Below, piece after piece: positions 1 to 6,361 of a DNA stretch of 6,361 nt (the stretch's first letter is position 1; every line of letters begins with the position of its first letter). The notes below the pieces were generated by a model that saw nothing but the letters and a program-made list of their open reading frames with translations, was not told the origin of the DNA and did not search any database. The stretch comes from Planctomycetota bacterium. GTDB taxonomy: Bacteria; Planctomycetota; Phycisphaerae; WQYP01. The stretch covers positions 1-6,361 of the forward strand of contig JAKATV010000425.1 in NCBI GenBank assembly GCA_021818565.1, given 5' to 3'. A program made the translations under genes and the position numbers.

Positions 1-1
1 G

Positions 2-3000
2 GAAAACGTCGCGAGAAAAGGCCGTCTGCAACCGGGGCGTATGTTCCTGGTTGATTTCCAGCAGGGCCGTATTATTGATGATTCTGAGATTAAATCGGCA
101 CTGGCGGCGGAGCATCCTTACGGCCAGTGGCTGGAAAAGCAGCGGCTGACCCTGGATGAGCTGGCTAAACCGGCCACCGTACCGGCGTTTGATCCTGAAA
201 CACTGCTTACGCGGGCGCAATGTCTGGGGTACACCACGGAAGACCTCATGAAGTTGCTGCTGCCCATGGGCACCAACGGCCTGGAAGCGATCGGGTCCAT
301 GGGTAATGACGCGGCTTTGGCGTGCTTAAGCGACCAGCCGAGGCTGGTGTACGATTATTTCAAGCAGTCTTTTGCGCAGGTGACCAATCCGCCGCTGGAC
401 TCAGACAAAGAATATATTGTGATGAGTCTGGAAAGCTATATTGGCCCGGAGCGCAATTTGCTGGAGGCCGGCGAACAACATTGCCACCGCCTGCTGTTAC
501 CGCAGCCGATTCTGACCAATGAACAATTGGCAAAGATTAAAACGCTGAATTATCGCGGCTGGAAGACCCGCACGATTGATGCGGTATTTGATCGCGAAGG
601 CGGCGCATCGGCCATGACGGACGCCCTGGACCGCATCTGCCGGGAAACCGCACAAGCCATTGAGGACGGCTATCCTCTGGTGGTGCTGACCGACCGAAGC
701 ATGGATGAAACACATGTTGCCTTGCCGGCGTTGCTGGCTTGTGGAGCGGTGCATCATCATTTGGTGCGACAGGGTACTCGCACGCGCATCGGTCTGGTGC
801 TGGAAACCGGTGAAGCGCGCGAGGTGCACCACCATGCGATGCTCATTGGTTATGGAGCCGATGCGATTAACCCGTATCTGGCCTTTGAGACGCTGTGGAA
901 TCTGCGGCGCGAGGGGTTTATTGATTCGGCCATTGATGATGACAAGCTCATCAAAAATTATATTAAAGCGGCCGGCAAGGGCCTTTATAAAGTCATGAGC
1001 AAAATGGGCATTTCCACGCTGCAAAGTTATAAGGGTGCCCAAATATTTGAAGGCATCGGCCTGCATCGCAATGTCATTGACCGCTGCTTTGCCGGCACGG
1101 TATCGAAAATCGACGGCGTGGATTTCCCGGTGTTATACGGCGAAGCGTTGCGCCGCCATGAAATCGGCTATCCGATTGATCAAGGTGAAGTGCGGCTACC
1201 GGTACTGCCGGAAGGCGGGCAATACTCCTGGCGTAAGAACGGCGAGCAGCATTTGCTTAATCCGGAATCGATCGCCAATTTGCAGGAGGCCGCCCGCGGC
1301 AACAGCCGCGAAGCGTATGCCCGATATGCGAAAATTATTAATGAACAAAGCGGCCATCTTTGCACCTTGCGCGGCTTATTTAAGCTGAAACCTGGTGATG
1401 CGCCGGTGATGCTGGCGGAAGTTGAACCGGCCAGTGAAATTGTCAAACGCTTTGCCACCGGAGCCATGAGCTTAGGGTCCATATCACCGGAAGCCCATGA
1501 GAGCTTGGCGATTGCGATGAACCGTATCGGCGGCAAGTCCAATACCGGCGAAGGTGGCGAAGATGCAAGACGCTTTACCAAGCGCGATGCCAATGGAGAT
1601 TCGCGACGATCGGCAATTAAACAAGTCGCCAGCGGCCGGTTTGGCGTGACCATTCATTATCTGACCAACGCGGACGAATTGCAGATAAAAATGGCCCAAG
1701 GTGCCAAACCCGGTGAAGGCGGACAGTTGCCGGGGCATAAAGTTGATGACTATATCGGTCGTTTGCGCCACGCCACGCCGGGGGTGCAGTTGATAAGCCC
1801 CCCACCGCATCATGATATTTATTCCATCGAAGATTTGGCGCAGTTGATCCATGACCTGAAAAATGCCAATCCCGCCGCGCGCATCAGCGTGAAACTGGTG
1901 GCGGAAGTTGGCGTGGGCACAGTTGCGGCGGGCGTATCAAAAGCGCATGCGGACCATGTGGTGATTGCGGGCCATGACGGCGGCACGGGCGCATCACCCT
2001 TGACCAGCATCAAACATGCCGGCACGCCATGGGAACTGGGCCTGGCGGAAACGCACCAGACACTGGTACTAAATGATTTGCGCAGCCGCATTGTTGTGCA
2101 GGTGGATGGCCAGTTAAAGACGGGGCGCGATGTCATCATCGGGGCGTTGCTGGGAGCTGAAGAATTCGGCTTTGCCACGGTGCCTTTGGTGACGCTGGGT
2201 TGCATTATGATGCGCGTATGCCACTTGAATACGTGCCCTGTGGGTATTGCCACGCAGGACCCGGTGCTGCGGAAAAAGTTTGAAGGCAAGCCGGAATATG
2301 TGGTTAATTTCATGTTCCTGCTGGCGGAAGAAGTTCGCGAACTCATGGCCTACATGGGCTTTAGGACATTTAATGATTTGATTGGGCGGGTAGATCGTCT
2401 GGAGGTCGGCGAAGCCATCCGCCATTGGAAAGCGCAGGGCTTGGACCTGACTCCGATACTTTCCCCGGCGGTGAAAGTTTATGACAACGTGGATGTATAC
2501 GCCACGAAAAAGCAGGACCACGGTTTGGAAGCAGCCCTGGACAATGTGATTATCCGGGACGCGAAGGCGGCGCTGGAAACGCGCCAGGCTGTGCGTTTGG
2601 CATATCCGATCAAAAATACCAATCGCACGGTCGGCACGACGTTAAGCCATGAAATTGCCAAGCGGTATGGTGAAGAAGGCTTGCCGGTAAACACCATTGA
2701 GATCAAACTCAACGGTTCTGCCGGGCAGAGTCTGGGGGCGTGGCTGGCACGTGGCGTGAAAATTGAACTGGAAGGCGATGCCAATGATTACGTGGGCAAG
2801 GGCCTTTCGGGCGGCACGATTGTGGTATATCCGGACCGGCGCAGCACGTTTAAAGCCGAAGAAAATATCATCATCGGCAATGTGGCCCTTTATGGAGCCA
2901 CCAGCGGCAAGGCATTTTTCCGCGGTATCGCCGGGGAAAGATTCTGTGTGAGAAATTCCGGTGCCAGCGCCGTGGTAGAGGCCGTGGGCGATCATGGATG

Positions 3001-3361
3001 TGAGTACATGACGGGCGGGCGCGCAGTGATACTTGGCCCCACGGGCCGCAATTTTGCCGCGGGGATGTCCGGCGGCATAGCGTACGTGTACGATCCTGAG
3101 GATATTTTCCTGGCCCGGTGTAATCTGGCCATGGTTGAACTGGAAAAGGTACTTGATCCCGGAGATATAGGCGAATTGAAAGAAATGATTGAAGAGCATC
3201 AGAAGCTCACCGGAAGTACGGTGGCAAAAGCCATTCTAGCGGACTGGAAAACAGCCCTTCCGCGATTCCATAAGGTTATGCCTATTGAGTATCGCAAGGC
3301 TCTGGAAAAGCGGGCGGCCATGGCCAGCGGCAATATCAAGCAGGAGGTGGGTCATGGGTAA
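2..3361 (+). CDS. gltB: Glutamate synthase (NADPH) large subunit, 5'-truncated by window edge
   Basis: This is the large (alpha) subunit of glutamate synthase, which turns glutamine and 2-oxoglutarate into two glutamates in the cytoplasm, with electrons supplied by GltD. The frame is open at the left edge: codons before the ATG at 41 read ...KGRLQPGR and run into MFLVD, a conserved internal stretch, so that ATG is not the start. About 1,119 residues are visible; the family has about 1,500, so roughly 400 N-terminal residues (the Ntn glutaminase domain with its catalytic Cys) lie outside. Numbering from the Met at 41, the central domain spans about 60-345 (SYKGAQIFE near 328). The FMN/synthase domain spans about 430-800, with GAMSLGSISPEAH near 474 and GGTGASP at 647-653. 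The 3Fe-4S motif C-x5-C-x4-C is at C721, C727 and C732. The C-terminal GXGXG beta-helix domain spans about 850-1050. No frameshift or lost key residue was seen. It overlaps gltD by 8 bases. Confidence 0.98.
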   Translation, partial: ENVARKGRLQPGRMFLVDFQQGRIIDDSEIKSALAAEHPYGQWLEKQRLTLDELAKPATVPAFDPETLLTRAQCLGYTTEDLMKLLLPMGTNGLEAIGSMGNDAALACLSDQPRLVYDYFKQSFAQVTNPPLDSDKEYIVMSLESYIGPERNLLEAGEQHCHRLLLPQPILTNEQLAKIKTLNYRGWKTRTIDAVFDREGGASAMTDALDRICRETAQAIEDGYPLVVLTDRSMDETHVALPALLACGAVHHHLVRQGTRTRIGLVLETGEAREVHHHAMLIGYGADAINPYLAFETLWNLRREGFIDSAIDDDKLIKNYIKAAGKGLYKVMSKMGISTLQSYKGAQIFEGIGLHRNVIDRCFAGTVSKIDGVDFPVLYGEALRRHEIGYPIDQGEVRLPVLPEGGQYSWRKNGEQHLLNPESIANLQEAARGNSREAYARYAKIINEQSGHLCTLRGLFKLKPGDAPVMLAEVEPASEIVKRFATGAMSLGSISPEAHESLAIAMNRIGGKSNTGEGGEDARRFTKRDANGDSRRSAIKQVASGRFGVTIHYLTNADELQIKMAQGAKPGEGGQLPGHKVDDYIGRLRHATPGVQLISPPPHHDIYSIEDLAQLIHDLKNANPAARISVKLVAEVGVGTVAAGVSKAHADHVVIAGHDGGTGASPLTSIKHAGTPWELGLAETHQTLVLNDLRSRIVVQVDGQLKTGRDVIIGALLGAEEFGFATVPLVTLGCIMMRVCHLNTCPVGIATQDPVLRKKFEGKPEYVVNFMFLLAEEVRELMAYMGFRTFNDLIGRVDRLEVGEAIRHWKAQGLDLTPILSPAVKVYDNVDVYATKKQDHGLEAALDNVIIRDAKAALETRQAVRLAYPIKNTNRTVGTTLSHEIAKRYGEEGLPVNTIEIKLNGSAGQSLGAWLARGVKIELEGDANDYVGKGLSGGTIVVYPDRRSTFKAEENIIIGNVALYGATSGKAFFRGIAGERFCVRNSGASAVVEAVGDHGCEYMTGGRAVILGPTGRNFAAGMSGGIAYVYDPEDIFLARCNLAMVELEKVLDPGDIGELKEMIEEHQKLTGSTVAKAILADWKTALPRFHKVMPIEYRKALEKRAAMASGNIKQEVGHG
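3342..3349 (+). promoter_or_regulatory. Strong ribosome binding site that fixes the gltD start
   Basis: AGGAGGTG lies within the last codons of gltB. Its AGGAGG core ends six bases before the ATG at 3354. It is a near-perfect anti-16S match. It supports the ATG at 3354 over the upstream in-frame ATG at 3285, which would add 23 residues unlike any GltD N-terminus. Its position before the gltB stop suggests that ribosomes finishing gltB keep the site open for gltD. Confidence 0.88.
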
Positions 3362-4811
3362 ACCTACCGGCTTTATGGAATTCGCCCGGGAAATTCCGCC
3401 CAGTCGCGCGGCACGATTGCGGGTGCTTGATTGGAATGAATTTCATGATCATCTACCAGATGAAAAACTGCGCACGCAAGGTGCCCGCTGCATGGATTGC
3501 GGAGTTCCGTTTTGCCAAAACGGGTGTCCCGTTAATAACCTCATACCGGAATGGAACGACCTGATTTATAAAAATCAGTGGAAACAGGCCATCACGCGGC
3601 TTTGGCGGACAAACAACTTTCCGGAATTTACCGGCCGCGTATGTCCGGCCCCCTGTGAGGGGTCGTGCGTGCTGGGCATTAACGAGCCGCCGGTGACGAT
3701 TAAAAACATTGAACAGGCGATTATTGATCATGCCTGGGAAAATGGCTGGGTGGTGCCCCGCCCCCCCGCTGTGCGAACGGGTAAAAAAGTGGCGGTGATC
3801 GGATCAGGTCCGGCAGGTTTGGCGGCGGCGGATCAACTCAATAAAGCCGGGCATCTGGTAACGGTGTTTGAACGCTCCGATCGCGTCGGTGGGCTGTTGA
3901 TGTACGGCATTCCCAATATGAAGCTCGATAAGCGTGCCGTCGTGGATCGCCGCACCAAACTTATGGAACAGGAAGGCGTCACGTTTGTTGTGAACACCCA
4001 CGTTGGAATAGATGTGGATGTCCATGAATTGATGCATGAATTTGACGCCATGGTTTTGGCCTGCGGTGCCACCAAAGCGCGTGATCTGAAAGTTCCCGGT
4101 CGGGACTTGGCCGGCATTCATTTTGCCGTTCCGTTTCTCCATGGGAATACCAAAAGTCTGCTGGATTCAAATCTGCGGGATGGGCAATATATCTCGGCGA
4201 AAGATAAAGATGTCATTGTTATTGGCGGCGGTGATACGGGAACAGATTGCATCGGCACCTCGTTGCGGCACGGCTGCCGAAGTCTGGTGAACTTTGAACT
4301 CATGCCCCAACCGCCGGGAACGCGCGCCGCAGATAATCCGTGGCCACAGTGGCCGAAAATCTACCGCACGGATTACGGTCATGAAGAGGCGGCGGCGACT
4401 TTTGGGCATGATCCGCGAAATTATCGTCTGCTCACAAAAGAATTCATCGGCGACGAGCAGGGGCATGTGAAGGCCGTGAAATCCATTGAAGTGCAATGGA
4501 CCGCAAATAACGGCAAAACCGCGATGACGGAAATACCTGGCACAGAAAAAATCTGGCCGGCGAATCTGGTGCTTCTGGCGATGGGTTTCCTTGGCCCTGA
4601 AGATTCAATTGTCAAGCAACTGGGATTGGAAACCGACGCGCGCAGCAACTTCAAGGCGGAATACGACAAATATGCCACATCGGTGGAAGGTGTATTTGCC
4701 GCAGGCGACTGCCGACGGGGACAATCTCTGGTGGTCTGGGCGATCAACGAAGGCCGCGGCGCAGCTCGCCAGTGCGACCTGTATCTCATGGGACATACGG
4801 AATTGCCGTAA
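3354..4811 (+). CDS. gltD: Glutamate synthase (NADPH) small subunit
   Basis: This is the beta subunit of glutamate synthase, a cytoplasmic FAD- and iron-sulfur-containing oxidoreductase that takes electrons from NADPH and passes them to GltB. The protein has 485 residues, close to the usual 470-490. The start at 3354 gives MGKPTGFMEF, the standard GltD N-terminus. The N-terminal iron-sulfur domain has C46, C49, C54 and C58, then C97, C101 and C105 (CPAPCEGSC). The FAD-binding Rossmann motif GSGPAG is at 150-155, followed by ERSDRVGGLLMYGIPNMKLDK (about 173-193). The second nucleotide-binding motif, GGGDTGTD at 291-298, is assigned to NADPH. The stretch PQPPGTRAADNPWPQWPKIYRTDYGHEE (about 318-345) is a GltD hallmark. 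The C-terminal FAD contact GVFAAGDCRRGQSLVVWAINEGR lies at about 446-468. The gene overlaps gltB by 8 bases, implying coupled translation and balanced subunit output. A run of seven C at 3761-3767 falls in the linker before the FAD domain, but the frame is intact. Related GltD-like subunits exist in other oxidoreductases, but the adjacent gltB settles the identity. Confidence 0.98.
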   Translation: MGKPTGFMEFAREIPPSRAARLRVLDWNEFHDHLPDEKLRTQGARCMDCGVPFCQNGCPVNNLIPEWNDLIYKNQWKQAITRLWRTNNFPEFTGRVCPAPCEGSCVLGINEPPVTIKNIEQAIIDHAWENGWVVPRPPAVRTGKKVAVIGSGPAGLAAADQLNKAGHLVTVFERSDRVGGLLMYGIPNMKLDKRAVVDRRTKLMEQEGVTFVVNTHVGIDVDVHELMHEFDAMVLACGATKARDLKVPGRDLAGIHFAVPFLHGNTKSLLDSNLRDGQYISAKDKDVIVIGGGDTGTDCIGTSLRHGCRSLVNFELMPQPPGTRAADNPWPQWPKIYRTDYGHEEAAATFGHDPRNYRLLTKEFIGDEQGHVKAVKSIEVQWTANNGKTAMTEIPGTEKIWPANLVLLAMGFLGPEDSIVKQLGLETDARSNFKAEYDKYATSVEGVFAAGDCRRGQSLVVWAINEGRGAARQCDLYLMGHTELP

Positions 4812-4894
4812 TGCCGGGGTGCGATGGCGAGCGAATGGCTATGCCGAGCACTCTGGGGGCCGGTCTGGCTGACCGTCTGGTTGCGGAACACAGC

Positions 4895-4900
4895 AGGAGT
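4895..4900 (+). promoter_or_regulatory. Ribosome binding site of the DUF4038 hydrolase gene
   Basis: AGGAGT lies five bases before the ATG at 4906. A second in-frame ATG at 4912 (giving MDRRDFLK) would be eleven bases away, a less favourable spacing, so 4906 is preferred. Both starts keep the twin-arginine motif. Having its own site means this gene need not depend on translation of gltD. Confidence 0.7.
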
Positions 4901-4905
4901 CTTAG

Positions 4906-6348
4906 ATGTCGATGGATCGCCGAGACTTTTTAAAATGTTCCGTAGCCGGTGCGGGCGTCCTGGGAAAGGGACTGTTCAGAGGCGACAATTCCAGCATTGC
5001 CGAGGGAAGGCTTGGCCCGACGAACACCGGCGGACTTGACGACATTCCCCCGCCGCGTGGGTTGAAAGTCGGCGACAATCATCGCTTTCTGATGAACGCG
5101 CACAGCGGGAAGCCGTTTTTTCTGCTGACCGATACGGCCTGGAATATAAATGCGTTGACATATCAAGACATCGATTTATATTTACGTAATCGTCACGCGC
5201 ACGGATTTAGCGCCTTTATGTTCACCCTGAATTTTTACCCTCAAGCCCGGGAAACCAATGTTTACGGGCAGCAGGCGTATGTCGGCGCGGACCATACGAC
5301 CCTGAATCCCAAGTACTTTGAATATTGTGATTATATCATTCGCACGGCGGCGAAATACAGGCTTTATGCGATGGTATTTGCCATGTGGGGTGGAGCAAAA
5401 GCCGGTACAATGAACCGATATACAGCGCGACAACTGCATACCATCGGTCTGCGATTGGGAGCCAGACTCAAGCGGCATGACAATGTGATTCTTGTAGCCG
5501 GCGGCGAATCCAGTCCTCCGCATATTGCCGTACCCTACGTCAACGCCATCGGCGGCGGTCTGAAGGATGGTTGCGACGGCAAGCATCTCGTAAGTGTGCA
5601 TCCCTGTGGGAATCGATCTGATTCGGAATATTTCTCCTCCTCTCCCTGGCTGGATTTTTATATGATTCAAGGATCATCCAGCCGGCATGGCCGCGATTAT
5701 GATATGACCCGACTTATCACCCATGACTACAACGTAAAGGTCGTCAAACCAACGATGATAGCGGAAAATTATTACGATTCCGGCACCACGCAGCCGCCGA
5801 TTCGTCAGAGGCGCGGTCTGTATCTTTCGGTTTTTGCAGGGGCTTTCGGATGTGCGTATGGGCATGATGCCCTGTGGCAGATGACACCGCACACGGCACA
5901 GCGATGGATGCTCAATAGTTGGCCCCCCGGTGTGCCAAATTGGAAAGATGCCCTGAACACCGCTGCGGTGAAACCTTTGCATTTTATCCGGAAACTTCTC
6001 TATTCGCGTCCTTATTTCAGCCGCATACCGGATCAATCCATTATTTTATCCGGACAAGGCAAATCCATTGCGGATCGCGTGCAGGCAACGCGCGACGGCA
6101 CGCTTGCAGGGAATAATGCAACGTATCTGATGGCGTATGCCGCGGCACCGACGAATATATTGCTTCATACCGGAGTTATCGCATCCCAGCGGCTTAACGT
6201 CTGGAGATTTAACCCGGCAACCGGAGATACCGCGGTTATCGGGAAGAACCTTATGAACACGGGTAAATTCGCGGTAAAAACGCGGCCGGGTATGATCGAC
6301 ACGGTGATCATCGTGGATAATGCCGATAAGAATTATCTGGCGCAGTAA
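4906..6348 (+). CDS. Putative exported DUF4038 / apiosidase-like (GH140-type) glycoside hydrolase
   Basis: The 480-residue protein resembles the DUF4038 TIM-barrel group, which includes the GH140 apiosidase that acts on rhamnogalacturonan-II; the true substrate here is unknown. The N-terminus MSMDRRDFLKCSVAGAG carries a twin-arginine motif (R5-R6), suggesting Tat export, although the hydrophobic stretch is short, interrupted by K21, and no clear AxA cleavage site is visible. Barrel landmarks in order are GLKVGDNHRFLM (52-63), KPFFLLTDTAW (69-79), NVILVAGGESSP (193-204), HPCGNRSDSEYF (232-243), WLDFYMIQ (248-255), KPTMIAENYYDSG (281-293) and GAFGCAYGHDALWQM (312-326). E287 fits the conserved catalytic Glu. 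The usual Asp of the GGD motif is replaced by E201. SRPYFSRIPDQSII (367-380) leads into a C-terminal beta domain (about 390-480) resembling the putative collagen-binding domain PF12904, with VWRFNPATGDTAVIG and NTGKF. It lies 94 bases after gltD on the same strand; no functional link is evident. The fold is confident, the substrate is not. Confidence 0.85.
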   Translation: MSMDRRDFLKCSVAGAGVLGKGLFRGDNSSIAEGRLGPTNTGGLDDIPPPRGLKVGDNHRFLMNAHSGKPFFLLTDTAWNINALTYQDIDLYLRNRHAHGFSAFMFTLNFYPQARETNVYGQQAYVGADHTTLNPKYFEYCDYIIRTAAKYRLYAMVFAMWGGAKAGTMNRYTARQLHTIGLRLGARLKRHDNVILVAGGESSPPHIAVPYVNAIGGGLKDGCDGKHLVSVHPCGNRSDSEYFSSSPWLDFYMIQGSSSRHGRDYDMTRLITHDYNVKVVKPTMIAENYYDSGTTQPPIRQRRGLYLSVFAGAFGCAYGHDALWQMTPHTAQRWMLNSWPPGVPNWKDALNTAAVKPLHFIRKLLYSRPYFSRIPDQSIILSGQGKSIADRVQATRDGTLAGNNATYLMAYAAAPTNILLHTGVIASQRLNVWRFNPATGDTAVIGKNLMNTGKFAVKTRPGMIDTVIIVDNADKNYLAQ

Positions 6349-6361
6349 ATCCGTAAATGTT

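Noticed and set aside
41..43. ATG at 41 as the start of gltB
   Set aside because: The frame is open upstream to base 2 and encodes ENVAREKGRLQPGR, a conserved stretch internal to GltB, and the first Met sits about 400 residues into the expected protein. The gene is cut by the window edge.
497..1066. Minus-strand open frame of 189 codons within gltB (another of 185 codons at 2642-3199)
   Set aside because: Both lie wholly opposite highly conserved gltB coding sequence and give no recognisable protein; they are antisense shadows.
3285..3353. Upstream in-frame ATG for gltD, adding 23 residues
   Set aside because: The extra residues (MSIARLWKSGRPWP...) are an out-of-frame reading of gltB, while the strong ribosome binding site and the family-typical MGKPTGF start point to 3354.
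4861..4875. Inverted repeat CGGTC-TGGCT-GACCG as a transcription terminator for gltBD
   Set aside because: The stem is only five base pairs and no T run follows, so it does not qualify as an intrinsic terminator.
4824..5039. Small + strand open frame of 71 codons spanning the gltD-hydrolase gap
   Set aside because: It has no convincing ribosome binding site, no recognisable protein, and most of it overlaps the start of the hydrolase gene in another frame.
1..6361. A new defence, mobile or biosynthetic system
   Set aside because: The window is filled by two housekeeping subunits and one recognisable hydrolase. No repeats, integrase, transposase, toxin-antitoxin pair or RNA structure was found that would support such a claim.

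Overview
The window holds three genes on the + strand, packed end to end with almost no non-coding DNA: the 3' three quarters of gltB (glutamate synthase large subunit, cut by the left window edge), a complete gltD (glutamate synthase small subunit), and a complete gene for a putative exported glycoside hydrolase of the DUF4038/apiosidase-like (GH140-type) group. No RNA gene, CRISPR array, insertion sequence or long repeat was seen.

Organism: the DNA is of moderate GC content by eye. The two-gene NADPH-type glutamate synthase is typical of bacteria. The third protein starts with a twin-arginine motif (RRDFLK), and DUF4038-type hydrolases carrying such starts are common in Planctomycetota, Verrucomicrobiota, Acidobacteriota and Bacteroidota. 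A Gram-negative environmental polysaccharide degrader, perhaps planctomycete-like, is the best guess, but the phylum cannot be fixed from this sequence alone.

Layout: bases 2-3361 are gltB, already open at the left edge and lacking the amidotransferase domain. gltD (3354-4811) starts inside the end of gltB with an 8-base overlap (ATGGGTAA) and a strong Shine-Dalgarno sequence, so the two are almost surely co-transcribed and translationally coupled. A 94-base gap without a convincing terminator or promoter follows, then the hydrolase gene (4906-6348) with its own ribosome binding site. Only 13 bases remain after its stop.

How they work together: GltB and GltD form glutamate synthase (glutamine + 2-oxoglutarate + NADPH -> 2 glutamate), the assimilation step that follows glutamine synthetase. 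All redox-centre and nucleotide-binding motifs that should lie in this window are present and intact. The hydrolase has no known link to that pathway. It probably acts outside the cytoplasm on plant or algal glycans, and may simply lie downstream or be read through from gltBD. The most notable point is that a position usually Asp in the family's GGD motif is Glu here. Apart from that gene, this is an ordinary housekeeping region, and I found no convincing new multi-gene system.
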